Assembly: GCA_963826795.1 (NCBI GenBank)
Contig: CAWGYT010000029.1
Location: forward strand, 56,290 to 120,289
Length of the DNA stretch: 64,000 nt
DNA from: CAWGYT01 sp963826795
GTDB lineage: Bacteria > Planctomycetota > Planctomycetia > Pirellulales > Pirellulaceae
Reading direction: 5' to 3'
Part shown: one piece after another, positions 9,905 to 19,251 of the stretch
Position numbering within the stretch: position 1 is the first letter of the stretch
Layout of the letters: each line of letters opens with the position of its first letter
Translations under genes and position numbers: made by a program
Notes under the pieces: model-generated
Told to the model about the DNA's origin: nothing
What the model saw: only the letters and a program-made list of their open reading frames with translations
Database searches by the model: none

Positions 9905-10190
9905 ATGCCAGAAGTAAGCCGCTTGTTCGGGACCTCCATTTGCAGGTACCTCGATGACCACAATCCGACGCAGTTTCACGCGATCGACGCTGGTGCCGAG
10001 GTCGAGTTCGGCATTGATCCGCTCGCCGTCCTTCGTAGGCAATTTCCCCGATGCGCTCGGGATGATATTGGAACAGGCGGCCGTGCACCAACCCGAATTG
10101 CGCGACAACTGAGAGCGGCTACACAATGACAAAGCGCCCCAAAGAATTGATCCTCGGAACGGGGAACGAATACGATGTTTCCACGCGTGA
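9905..10190 (+). pseudogene. DUF4160 protein, one frameshift and an in-frame TGA
   Basis: MPEVSRLFGTSI and YLDDHNPTQFHA are the conserved DUF4160 start. After a one-base shift near 10043 the rest follows (NFPDALGMILEQAAVHQPEL), then an internal TGA where the family normally has Trp (DN-x-ERLHNDKAP), ending at the TGA at 10188-10190. DUF4160 genes are small, usually 80-90 residues, and usually lie next to DUF2442, as here. Such pairs are suspected toxin-antitoxin-like modules, but their function is not established. Two lesions in 286 bp suggest decay, though sequence error is possible. Confidence 0.6.
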
Positions 10191-10726
10191 CTGGCGTTCG
10201 CCACATTAGCGATTACCAACTTGAAATCAGCTTCTCCGATGGCACGGTCGCAAGCCTCGATTCTCGAAAACGGATCGTCGGGCGGGGGGGTTTATTTGCA
10301 TCTCGAGACAACATAGACTTCTTTGCTCAGGTCGCGGTCGATGAAGAAGCCGGCACACAGGTTTGGCCCAATGGGGTCGATTTCTGCCCAGATGGGCTCG
10401 ATGCCGAAGCCACGGGAAGAGATATCGAGGAGTTGGGGGAACGAATTAGAAATGGCGTCAATTCCGTGAAGTGGCAATGTGAAACCGAATCTCAAAAGCA
10501 CTCTCATCGTCGGCATTGTTCCCACGACTCTTGTGTCGCTACTCTACTACATGCTGCTTGGCCACCGTCGCGACTATCTGGGGCACTACGCTGCTGGGTA
10601 CGGTGGTACGTTAAGTGCGATCGCAATTGTCTTGGCGGCCATTCCGGCAACCAGATTCGAGCAGCAGGCATCTTTGGCCGTCGTCCCTTGCACGCTTCTT
10701 TGTATCGCGGCGGGAACGGTAACTGA
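10175..10726 (+). CDS. DUF2442 protein, 3' end uncertain
   Basis: ATG 10175 overlaps the end of the DUF4160 gene by 16 bp, the usual arrangement of this pair. The first 85 residues (GVRHISDYQLEISFSDGTV, IDFFAQVAVDEEAGTQVWPN, GVDFCPDGL) are a clear DUF2442 domain, which normally ends there. The frame stays open to 10726 but the extra 95 residues overlap the next gene by about 250 bp and look non-coding. A one-base indel near 10440 would end the protein at 10449 or 10469, so the real gene probably stops there. Confidence 0.6.
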   Translation: MFPRVTGVRHISDYQLEISFSDGTVASLDSRKRIVGRGGLFASRDNIDFFAQVAVDEEAGTQVWPNGVDFCPDGLDAEATGRDIEELGERIRNGVNSVKWQCETESQKHSHRRHCSHDSCVATLLHAAWPPSRLSGALRCWVRWYVKCDRNCLGGHSGNQIRAAGIFGRRPLHASLYRGGNGN

Positions 10727-10916
10727 GGCGACCGTTTTTCGCCTCGCTAAGTTCGACGAGATTGACTATTGCAATCAAAACCTCGGCGCGGTGCTTGCGG
10801 GACTCGTTGCGATGCACATCGCTCATGGTGCAAAACCGCCAGATGTCGCCTTCCGCTGCGTGATCGCAATTGGCGCGGTCTTTCTGATGATCGGAGGCTA
10901 TTTTGCCGTCAGCTAG
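10479..10916 (+). CDS. Small multi-pass membrane protein of unknown function
   Basis: 145 residues starting at GTG 10479. About four hydrophobic segments are visible (STLIVGIVPTTLVSLLYYML, GGTLSAIAIVLAAI, LAVVPCTLLCIAAGTV, FRCVIAIGAVFLMIGGYF). No family recognised. It overlaps the next gene by 14 bp, so the two are probably translated together and may form one complex or operon. Confidence 0.55.
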   Translation: MKPNLKSTLIVGIVPTTLVSLLYYMLLGHRRDYLGHYAAGYGGTLSAIAIVLAAIPATRFEQQASLAVVPCTLLCIAAGTVTEATVFRLAKFDEIDYCNQNLGAVLAGLVAMHIAHGAKPPDVAFRCVIAIGAVFLMIGGYFAVS

Positions 10917-11307
10917 GCTTCTCTCGATTCTCGCGCTAATCCTGCTCGGCATGTCGTTCGCCGGTGCGAATCTATGGTTTGCTGCGGCGCGGTCGACGGT
11001 TCCATTGGAACTGCACGGGCAGCTGACGGAAAAACAACGCTTGATCGAAAAAACACCGGGCGTCGACGATGTTTATATCGTCACCCTTGACGCGGATCGA
11101 CGCATCCAGGTTGACGGTCCGATTTTCGACGCCATGGCTGTAAATCAATCGGTCAACAAATGGGCCTGGACGAGAATCATCGAGATCGACGGTAAGAACA
11201 TCGCCCTTTCGTGGTCGCCTGATTTTCGCGGGATGCTATGGGCCATGCCCTGGACGGTGGCGATCTGCGTTCTTGTGGGTATGATGTCGCTTAAGCGTTC
11301 ACTTTGA
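10903..11307 (+). CDS. Bitopic membrane protein of unknown function
   Basis: 134 residues from a TTG start that overlaps the stop of the upstream membrane protein. It has one membrane segment at each end (LLSILALILLGMSFAGANL and MPWTVAICVLVGMMSL) and about 80 residues between them that should lie outside the membrane. The middle contains KTPGVDDVYIVTLDADRRIQ but no motif I can name. Function unknown. Confidence 0.55.
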   Translation: MPSARLLSILALILLGMSFAGANLWFAAARSTVPLELHGQLTEKQRLIEKTPGVDDVYIVTLDADRRIQVDGPIFDAMAVNQSVNKWAWTRIIEIDGKNIALSWSPDFRGMLWAMPWTVAICVLVGMMSLKRSL

Positions 11308-11599
11308 GCAGAAGTGCACTGGGACGATCTCGTCGCAAAGTTTCTGAGCCGGATTCAAGATGGCTGAATCCTTCTTGAGGTTGGAGCTGGGCCTGGATTA
11401 CTCGCAATACGGATTTTAGAAAATCGACCCAGCCTGAAGATTATCGTGACGGATTACTCATCTAAGATGCTCGATTCACGCTAACGTATCGGAAGAACGA
11501 CCTGTCGAAGAAACTCACTTGGATGATTGCCTTGCCAGCGGCAAACTTTCGAAAGTCAACCCCAGCGTTGCAGAAAAACTGCTTTGTGGCCAAGCCTTC

Positions 11600-11667
11600 G
11601 GGAGGGCGAAGCTCCTGCTGAGCCTTCTTTGACAGCTCCTGCGGCTCGGCAGGAGCCTCGCCCTCCC
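11600..11667. repeat. Long imperfect inverted repeat in a gene-free stretch
   Basis: GGGAGGGCGAAGCTCCTGCT (11600-11619, continuing to 11624) is mirrored at 11643-11667 with only about two mismatches over 25 bp and an 18-bp loop. A related half (GGGAGCCTCGCCCTCC) is at about 17801-17816. It looks like a dispersed REP- or MITE-like element of GC-rich planctomycete genomes. The surrounding 11308-11793 holds no gene that I can support. Confidence 0.75.
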
Positions 11668-11793
11668 GGTGCGCCTGGATCTCACCGGATGTGAGATCCA
11701 GCAACAAGCGATGGCAAGTTCGAAGACCCCTGGTTTTCTCAGTCCAACTCACACTCGCAAAGAATCCTTTATGCAACTACAGGGTCAACAAGA

Positions 11794-12333
11794 ATGGAAC
11801 CTTCGCTAATTGGTTACTTTCCGAAGCGACGCCAACCAGTCCCCGATTGGTTCCAAAACGCAACGATCCGACAGATTTGCAGTGTCAGCGAGTGCATCGT
11901 TCCGGGGCCCACGGACTGGATTGCCAAGTGGCGACACAACGCGTTGTTTCTGTTCGATTCACCGACGCTGGCTCGGTCGGTGCTGCGGGCAGAAGAATTA
12001 GATGACTTTGACGTCTTCGAGTACAGGGCATTTCCATTTCGATTCGACCGTCACGTGCGTACACCATGGGACCTGAGTGTCGTCGCGCCGGAACAACTCG
12101 CGCATGATTGTCTCACAATACTTGGCTACGATCTCGTCTCACGTTCGACTGATTCCGCGTTTGAGTGTTCGCCCCTGTCGTGCAACGCCATGGCCGACGA
12201 GTGGACCACCAACGAATTCTGTCTCATTGATGACGCGGCGACCGCAATCGATTATGCTGACCGTCTTTGTGACGCAAAGGCAGAGCCCGGACCTTATTGC
12301 GTGATCCGAGTATCGCTCGTGGCACCACACTGA
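11794..12333 (+). CDS. Hypothetical cytosolic protein
   Basis: 179 residues with no signal peptide or membrane segment. It is rich in aromatic residues (YFPKRRQPVPDWFQ, FRFDRHVRTPWDL) and has several Cys, but no motif I recognise. The composition is coherent along the whole length, which argues for a real gene. Its base composition is less GC-rich than that of neighbours, as for the small genes at 9.9-11.3 kb, so this stretch may be an accessory region. No function can be assigned. Confidence 0.55.
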   Translation: MEPSLIGYFPKRRQPVPDWFQNATIRQICSVSECIVPGPTDWIAKWRHNALFLFDSPTLARSVLRAEELDDFDVFEYRAFPFRFDRHVRTPWDLSVVAPEQLAHDCLTILGYDLVSRSTDSAFECSPLSCNAMADEWTTNEFCLIDDAATAIDYADRLCDAKAEPGPYCVIRVSLVAPH

Positions 12334-12758
12334 CCAATCGCATGCACGGGAGCCGCGAAGTCGGGCGTTTTCACTTCGTCGATCTCACTTTGCGGTTGGG
12401 TGATGGCAGTCGTTCACCCGTCCTGGACGGTCATGAACGGTGCGCTGGCGATCGGCGTTGGATTGCTGTTGTTCGGTCATGTGACCGGATTCGTCCGGCC
12501 GTTCGATGTGGGTGGCGCAGCCATCCTGCTTTCTCCCGCTGTAGAAAACCCCGTGATGCACATGCCACGGCCGTAGGTGGGTTCATCCTCATGCGCACCG
12601 ATCGACTGAAAAAAGTCGGTGGTTTCGAACCAATCATGAGGGTAGCAACCAACGTGAGCCTCCCGCCGGCAAGCGGCGGGCATCGGGCGAAACCGACTCG
12701 ACTGCATCCATCGCGCGGAACAGGATTCAGGCACAGAACGGTCGCCAACGGCCGTCGG
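12334..12758. other. Gene-poor stretch with one possible 57-residue membrane ORF
   Basis: No convincing gene. A short plus-strand frame at 12403-12576 begins MAVVHPSWTVMNGALAIGVG and continues as a hydrophobic segment; it could be a small membrane protein or the remnant of a larger one. It has no clear ribosome binding site. Confidence 0.3.
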
Positions 12759-13563
12759 TCACGTCCGCTCGTCGGCCTCGGTCCAAGCGACGAGCTCCGA
12801 CAGTTCGACCGCAATCTCGGGGCACGTTGCAATGATGCTGCGTGAGTCCAGCGTCAGCGGTTTTCCCGCTCGATCCCAACACTGGCCACCCGCCTCTTGG
12901 ACGATCAACGCTCCCGCGGCGTAGTCCCACGGTGCCAGGTGGTATTCAAAGAACGCCTGATATCGTCCGCAGCCGACCCAGGCCAGGTCGAGCGCCGCGG
13001 CGCCCATGCGCCGGATTCCGCGGATATTGGCTCGGAACAGGCGGCCGATCGACGCCAGCGTTTTATCGATCAGGTAGCCACGATCATAGTAGAAGCCGGT
13101 CGCGATGATGGATCGGTTCAGCCCCGACGGCTGTGCGACGTGAATCGGGTTGCCGTTCAGTTCGGGCGCCGCTGCCGCGCATGGCGGAGAACATCTCATC
13201 GCGCAAGGGATCGTAGACCATGCCGACCTGCAGCTCACCGCGGCGGACGTAGGCCACCGAGACGCAGAAATGCGGGATCCCATGGGCGTAATTGTTGGTG
13301 GCGTCCAGTGGATCGACGACCCACAGGTCAGCGGCCCCGAGATCGCCTCGAAACTCGGTTTCTTCCTGCATCAACGTATGACCGGGAAAACGCGCGTGAA
13401 TGATCTCGGCGATCACGCGTTCGGATTCCAGATCGGCCTGGGTCACGAGGTTCTGCGTACTTTTCTCGTGGACGGTGGCGCGGCCGAAGTAATCCAGCAA
13501 GACGCGCGCGCCCGCTCGGGCCGCTTCGTCCGCCACGCCGTAAATCTCGGAGAGAGGTGTCAT
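12759..13563 (-). CDS. suhB: Inositol monophosphatase family protein, one frameshift
   Basis: ATG 13563 starts a frame holding QEETEFRG and the metal-binding motif DLWVVDPLDATNNYAHG (family pattern WVVDPLDGTxNF, with Ala in place of Gly). The frame breaks near 13170 and resumes in another frame with GFYYDRGY and the second metal site LAPWDYAAGALIVQEAGG, ending at 12759. The combined length of about 268 residues is normal. The family hydrolyses inositol-1-phosphate or related sugar phosphates such as CysQ substrates, and the exact substrate is not decided here. It lies 79 bp downstream of hrpA on the same strand; a CTG-rich run (about 13590-13627) fills the gap. Confidence 0.8.
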
Positions 13564-13641
13564 GGGGATTAGTTCCTGGGCCGGGTCTCAAGTCGCTGCT
13601 GCCGACGTCGCTGCTGCTGCTGCTGCTTACGTCACGACGGC

Positions 13642-16600
13642 TTACATCGCAGCCGCGACCTTGCTCCATTGCTTATCCAGCCGTTGGGGCGAAATTTTGA
13701 TCGCCGTTCCCAGGTGCTGGGCAAACAGCGAGACGCGCAGTTCTTCAATCATCCAGCGAAACTCAACCAGTTCGGGATCGTGGCGACGGCGGCGTTGGTT
13801 CTCGTCGGCGCGTTGCTGGTAGCGCTGCCAGTACGGCCGCACGATGCCGGCGAACTCGGCATCACGCGCCGGTCCGCCGGAACCGAGTTTCTCGAGCCGG
13901 TACACGATCGCATGCAGGTAGCGGGGGAATTGCTGAAGCCAGTTCCAGGGGACGTCGACCAGAAAGCCCGGCTCCATCAGCGCTGCCAGTTGCGTGCCGA
14001 TGTCTTCGCGGGCGTCGGCTGCGCGCGATCCGGTAACGGCTTCCCAGGCCAAGCGAGCTTGATGATACGCTTCAAACAATTGAGGGACCCGCGGCGCGAG
14101 TTCCTGCGTCGCGACGGCAATCCGCTCGGTCGCGTTTTCCAATCGCGCCGCAAATGCTGCCGGGTCCCTGGGCAATGCCTTGCGGCCGACAAAGGCGAGC
14201 TCGGCGATGCGCAGCTGCAGCTGCGCTTTCAGGGTGTTGGCGTCGAGTAATGAGGCTGCCCAGACGCAGGTTTCGTCCCACCGCGGCAACCACCGCACTT
14301 GGGTCTGAAGAGACTTGCGATGGGCCAGGCAATAAAGGCGGCTGATTCCGCGCCGCGTTTGGTATTCGGCTTCCGCTTTGTCGTCCAGCAGCCGCAGCGC
14401 GACCGATTCGCCTTGATCGACCAGGGCCGGGAAGCCGACGATCTGGATGCCGCTCCGCTCGAGCGGCACCTCAACGGGCAACGCATCGAAATCCCAGCTG
14501 GTGATTCCGTCACGTCGCCAGGGATGCTCACCGATCGGGCTCGGCAGTTCGGCCGCCGATTCCTTTGGCCGCGACGCCAGCTGCAGGGCATTCAGGTCGC
14601 GGCCCATTTGCACGACCGTCCCTTCGTCGTCGACAACGCGGACATTCATCTGCAAATGCACGGGCAATTTCTGCAAGTCGAAATCGTCGGCCCCGATCCG
14701 CTCATCCGCCCAAGCGCTCAGCCGGCTGGCCACCGTTTCTCGCAGCGCTCCCTGTCCGAACACGAGGTCCACCGTCAGGCGTTTGGCCGTATCCGGAACC
14801 GGGACAAAGTTTTTGCGGAGTTGTTTGGGCAGCGCGCGAATCAGCGCGACGACCTTTTCTTCGAGCAGTCCGGGGACCAGCCATTCAAGCCGCTGGGCGC
14901 TGAGCTGCTGGACGGCCGCGGCCGGCACGGTCAACGTCACTCCGTCGTCCTCGGAGCCGGGGCTGAAATGGTAATGGACCGGCAGCGTTAATGAATCGAT
15001 CTGGCAATGGTCCGGAAACAGCTCGCTCTTTTCTTGCGGGGGCTGTTCCGGGACCAGATCGGCCAAGGTCATCGTTAACTGATCGTGGTGGGACGTATCA
15101 CGACGCAGCCAGCGACGCAGTCCCGCAAGATCGCAGATGTCGGCCGGCAGACGCTCGTCGTAAAACAGAAAGATCGAAAAGTCATCCACCAGGTATTCGC
15201 GGCGCCGCGTCTTTGCGGCCAATTCAGCCAGCTCCGCGCGGACTTCACGATTTCGCCGCAAGACCCCCTCGGCCCCGTTTACCCGCTCGTCAACCAGCGC
15301 CCCTTCGATGAACAGGCGCCGCGACGTCTCAGGGTCGATTTTGCCGTAGGGCACCCGTCGGTTGGCCACGACGGGCATCCCCATCAGCGAAACCTTTTCG
15401 TAGGCCATCACCGCGCCCGCCTTCTTGGACCAGTGCGGATCGCTATAACTGCGTTTCACCAGGTGCTCGGCCAACGGCTCGATCCAGGTTGGACTGATCC
15501 GCGCGACAACCCGAGCATATCGCCGGCTCGTTTCCAGCCGCTCCGCCGCCATGATCCACTGGGGTCGTTCGCGAAAGAGTCCGGATCCCGGCCACAGACT
15601 CAGCTTGACGCCGCCGGCGCCGGTGTACTCCGAATCACCTGTGCGCAAGGCCACACCGGACAGCAACCCGGTCAGCAAGGCCCGATGGATCGCGGCGAAC
15701 TCGCGACCTCGACTCCCTAACGGCAATCGTTGTTGTTGAGCGACCTGGAGCAGCTGGCGATGAATCTCGGTCCATTCTCGCAGCCGGTAAAACGATAGAA
15801 AATTCCGCTGACATGCCTTCTGGAGCTGGCTGCGAGAGACCGTTTCTTTCAAGTGGTGATAGAAGTCCCACAGCTTGAGGTAGCTCAGGAAGTCGGATTC
15901 GGGATCCTGAAACGGCGCATGCCGCTCGTCGGCCTGCTGCTGCTTGTCGTGAGGCCGTTCCCTGGGATCTTGCAGTTCGAGTGCGGCCGCGATCACGAGG
16001 ACGTCGTGCAAACAGTTCTCATCAGCGCCGGCCAGGATCATGCGACCGATGCGAGGGTCGACAGGCATCCGGGCGAGCTGCCTGCCGATCTCGGTCAGCT
16101 CGCGTTCGCGCGTCAGCGCCTGCAGCTCAAACAACGTCTTGTAGCCGTCACGAATCGACTCGGGACGAGGCGGGTCCAGGAACGGAAACTGCTCGATCTC
16201 GCCCAACGACATGGCTTTCGCCTGCAGAATCACCGCCGCCAGATTCGTGCGGCGAATTTCGGGCGTCGTGTACATGTCGCGACGCTGGAAGTCGTCTTCG
16301 TCGAACAGCCGGATACAGACGCCCGGAGCCACGCGGCCGCATCGGCCGGCCCGCTGATCGGCCGAGGCGCGTGAAACGGGTTCGATCGGAAGCCGAAGAA
16401 TTTTCGAGCGGGGCGAGTAGCGGCTGATCCGCGCCGTGCCCGAGTCGACGACGTAGCGGATATTGGGCACGGTCAGCGACGATTCGGCCACGTTGGTGGC
16501 CAAGATGATCCGTCGGTAGTCGCTGGGTTCGAAGATCCGGTGTTGTTCGCGTGACGAGAGGCGCGCGTACAGGGGCAAGACCTCGGTTTGACGCCGACCG

Positions 16601-17538
16601 TCCCCGGCGAAAGTCTCGCCACGCAGTCGCCGCGCGAGCTCGCGAATGTCACGCTCCGTGGGCAGGAAAACGAGCACGTCGCCGCGATCGATTCGAGCCA
16701 GCTCGTGCACGGCCTGGACGACTCCTTCGGCCACGTCCAGATCCTCCCCCTCGTGCGTCACCAGCGGACGATAGCGCATCTCAACCGGATACGTGCGTCC
16801 CGAAACCTCAATGATCGGCGCCGGCCCACGCTCGTCGGCAAAGTGCGCGCCAAAGCGTTCCGCGTCGATCGTCGCCGAAGTGATGATCAGGTGCAAGTCG
16901 CTCCGCTGTTGAAGCCGCTGTTTCAGGTAACCCAACAGGAAATCGATGTTCAGCGACCGCTCGTGAGCCTCATCCAGAATGATCACTTCGTACTGGTCCA
17001 AGAAGCGATCACTCTGCGTCTCCGCCAGCAACACCCCGTCGGTCATCAGCTTGATGTAGGTCTGAGGGTCCGTCTGGTCTTGGAATCGGATCTTGTAACC
17101 CACCTGCCGGCCGAGCGGTACGTTGAGTTCTTCGGCCAAACGCGCCGCAATCGTCCGAGCGGCGATGCGACGAGGCTGGGTGTGTCCGATCAGACCGCGG
17201 ACACCAAGTCCTGCCGAGAGACAAAACTTGGGAAGCTGAGTGGATTTGCCCGAGCCCGTTTCGCCGGCAACCACCAGCACCTGCCGCTCGGATAACGCCG
17301 CCGTGATCGCCTCGCGGTGGTCCAGGATGGGCAAATCCAGGTCGTACGTGACGCGGGGCAGTCCCTCTCGACGCTCGCGGAGTCGCTTGACCGCCGCGTC
17401 GATCTCGGGTTGCATCGCCGCCCGCTGCTGCTCCCAGTCCGCTCCCTCGGCCCGACGCGTCCAACGCCGCCACGTCCGCTCGAACCGCACTCGGTCACGG
17501 ATCGACAGGTCTTCCAGGGGCAGATTGAGCGTTTCCAA
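13642..17538 (-). CDS. hrpA: ATP-dependent RNA helicase HrpA (DEAH box)
   Basis: An intact 1298-residue protein, the normal HrpA length. Walker A GETGSGKST is at residues 92-100 and DEAH at 189-192; SATID (motif III), ATNVAESSLTVPNIRYVVDSG-type motif V and QRAGRCGR (motif VI) follow in order. The C-terminal half after about residue 600 is the long HrpA-specific region including a DUF3418-type part. The protein unwinds RNA in the cytoplasm; in other bacteria it acts on stalled ribosomes and mRNA. The 3.9-kb frame has no break, which is a useful control for the frameshifts seen elsewhere in this window. Confidence 0.95.
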   Translation of the reverse strand: METLNLPLEDLSIRDRVRFERTWRRWTRRAEGADWEQQRAAMQPEIDAAVKRLRERREGLPRVTYDLDLPILDHREAITAALSERQVLVVAGETGSGKSTQLPKFCLSAGLGVRGLIGHTQPRRIAARTIAARLAEELNVPLGRQVGYKIRFQDQTDPQTYIKLMTDGVLLAETQSDRFLDQYEVIILDEAHERSLNIDFLLGYLKQRLQQRSDLHLIITSATIDAERFGAHFADERGPAPIIEVSGRTYPVEMRYRPLVTHEGEDLDVAEGVVQAVHELARIDRGDVLVFLPTERDIRELARRLRGETFAGDGRRQTEVLPLYARLSSREQHRIFEPSDYRRIILATNVAESSLTVPNIRYVVDSGTARISRYSPRSKILRLPIEPVSRASADQRAGRCGRVAPGVCIRLFDEDDFQRRDMYTTPEIRRTNLAAVILQAKAMSLGEIEQFPFLDPPRPESIRDGYKTLFELQALTRERELTEIGRQLARMPVDPRIGRMILAGADENCLHDVLVIAAALELQDPRERPHDKQQQADERHAPFQDPESDFLSYLKLWDFYHHLKETVSRSQLQKACQRNFLSFYRLREWTEIHRQLLQVAQQQRLPLGSRGREFAAIHRALLTGLLSGVALRTGDSEYTGAGGVKLSLWPGSGLFRERPQWIMAAERLETSRRYARVVARISPTWIEPLAEHLVKRSYSDPHWSKKAGAVMAYEKVSLMGMPVVANRRVPYGKIDPETSRRLFIEGALVDERVNGAEGVLRRNREVRAELAELAAKTRRREYLVDDFSIFLFYDERLPADICDLAGLRRWLRRDTSHHDQLTMTLADLVPEQPPQEKSELFPDHCQIDSLTLPVHYHFSPGSEDDGVTLTVPAAAVQQLSAQRLEWLVPGLLEEKVVALIRALPKQLRKNFVPVPDTAKRLTVDLVFGQGALRETVASRLSAWADERIGADDFDLQKLPVHLQMNVRVVDDEGTVVQMGRDLNALQLASRPKESAAELPSPIGEHPWRRDGITSWDFDALPVEVPLERSGIQIVGFPALVDQGESVALRLLDDKAEAEYQTRRGISRLYCLAHRKSLQTQVRWLPRWDETCVWAASLLDANTLKAQLQLRIAELAFVGRKALPRDPAAFAARLENATERIAVATQELAPRVPQLFEAYHQARLAWEAVTGSRAADAREDIGTQLAALMEPGFLVDVPWNWLQQFPRYLHAIVYRLEKLGSGGPARDAEFAGIVRPYWQRYQQRADENQRRRRHDPELVEFRWMIEELRVSLFAQHLGTAIKISPQRLDKQWSKVAAAM

Positions 17539-17876
17539 GGGAGGATTTCAGTCGGTCGGTTCGAGTGCCAGGAGGGTTCGAGTTCCGGAATGTCGTGCGC
17601 GGGTGTTCAGTGAATGACGACGAAGTCCCGCCTCCGCGGCGGAGCGGCCGAGCCGCCGAGCGGCCCATGGCCCCGTGACGGCCCACGACGCGCTTGGCCC
17701 AGGCCGACCCTCGCCTTCGTGCTCAGGTCGGTGTAAGTTAACCTCCAGGGTATCGCAGCCCGAACTAACTCGCCAGCCTGCTGGAGATCGCTCCGCTTGC
17801 GGGAGCCTCGCCCTCCGAGTGTGCCGGCGTGATGCCGAAAACGGGACATCATCCCAGTCGTATTTTGGAGAAACCT
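17539..17876. other. Intergenic stretch with repeat fragments
   Basis: Lies between the divergent hrpA and beta-propeller genes, so it should hold both promoters. It has a GC-rich segment with short inverted repeats (about 17630-17665) and a half of the dispersed inverted repeat (about 17801-17816). No gene seen. A good Shine-Dalgarno (TTTTGGAG) precedes the ATG at 17877. Confidence 0.5.
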
Positions 17877-19251
17877 ATGAGTCGCTTCGTCGCGTGGATG
17901 TGGAACGTGTTGGGAGCCTGGCCGGAACGAGCGTTTTGGTGGCTGATGTTGGCAGGCGGACTGGCGCTAATGATCGGTACCTCCGGGGTGGCCGACGACT
18001 GGCCGCAATGGCTGGGGCCGCAGCGCGACAGCCAATGGCGCGAAGACGGGATCGTTTCGAAATTTCCCGAGGGCGGGCTGACCGTCAAGTGGCGGGTACC
18101 GATTTCGGGAGGCTACGCGGGCCCGGCGGTGGCCGGTCACCGGGTCTACGTGATGGACTATGTGACCAGTGGCGATCAAACTCCCAATCCCGACCAACGC
18201 AATCAGTTGACCGGCACCGAGCGAGTGCTGTGCTTCGGCGCCGATTCGGGCCAGCTGATTTGGAAGCACGAGTACGCCTGTCCCTACGAGATCTCGTATC
18301 CTGCCGGACCGCGGGCGACTCCCACCGTGGACGGCCAACGCGTTTACACGCTGGGTGCCGAAGGGGATCTGTGCTGCCTGGACGCTGAGCGCGGGACGCT
18401 CGTCTGGTCGCGCAGCTTCAAGCGAGACTTTCAAGCCAAGACGCCGATCTGGGGCTTCTGTGGTCATCCGTTAGTCGATGGAGACAAATTGATTTGCATC
18501 GTGGGCGGCCCCGACTGCCTCGTTGTCGCTCTGGAAAAGGAAACCGGCCGCGAGTTGTGGCGCAGTTTGGACGCCGAGCAACCGGGCTATAGCGCCCCGA
18601 CGATCATTGAGGCTGGCGGACGCCGCCAGCTATTGATCTGGCACCCGGCCGCTTTGGCCAGTCTCGATCCCGAGACCGGTGAGCCGTTCTGGTCGGAGGC
18701 CTTGGATCCCAACTACGGGATGTCGATCGTGACGCCCCGCGTCTCCGGCAACCTGCTGTTCGTGGGTGGGATCGTCAACAAGTCGATGATGATCCAGCTG
18801 GACCCGAACCAACCGCGCGACGCTGGCGTGGATGGGTACGAGCGACGTTGGAATCGACCCCGTCCATAGCACCCCCTTTGCCGCAGATGGTTATCTCTAC
18901 GGGGTCGATCGGCAGGGACAGTTGTGCGCCTTGCGGATGAAGGACGGCGAACGGGCGTGGTCGAACTATGATTTGATGCCCGAGCGGCGACGGGTCCATT
19001 CAGGCACGGTGTTCATCGTGAAGCATCAGGACCGATTCTTCTTGATGAACGATTCCGGTGAATTGGTGTTGGCGAAGCTGACGCCGGCCGGTTACGAGGA
19101 ACTCGGACGCCAAAAGATCCTGGAAGCCACCGGAGACGCATTCGGGCGGGCCGTGGTTTGGAGTCACCCTGCGTTCGCCGACCGCTGCCTCTTTGCACGC
19201 AATGATAAGGAGTTGGTTTGTGTTTCCCTTCGTGCCCCCGACGCCCCGTAA
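17877..19251 (+). CDS. PQQ-type beta-propeller protein, one frameshift
   Basis: ATG 17877 follows a good ribosome binding site (GGAG). The N-terminus has one hydrophobic segment (FWWLMLAGGLALMIGTSGV) that anchors or exports the protein, then DWPQWLGPQRDSQW, the usual start of planctomycete outer-membrane-biogenesis-like PQQ proteins. Several propeller blades follow (ADSGQLIWKHEY, LDAERGTLVWSR, LEKETGRELWRS, LDPETGEPFWSE). The frame shifts near 18815 in a CGCGCG run; the rest (MGTSDVGIDPVHSTPFAADG to LVCVSLRAPDAP) completes the propeller. No enzyme activity can be assigned; such proteins are common and mostly uncharacterised in planctomycetes. Confidence 0.85.

Noticed and set aside
12297..12845. 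Plus-strand 182-residue frame between the unknown gene and suhB
   Set aside because: Its composition is Arg-rich, it overlaps the suhB gene at its end and has no start signal.
14299..17295. Several plus-strand frames over hrpA
   Set aside because: Shadow frames of a high-GC gene; the minus strand has all helicase motifs.
17574..17586. tRNA T-loop-like GGGTTCGAGTTCC
   Set aside because: The flanking bases cannot form the T-stem and there is no acceptor or anticodon stem nearby.
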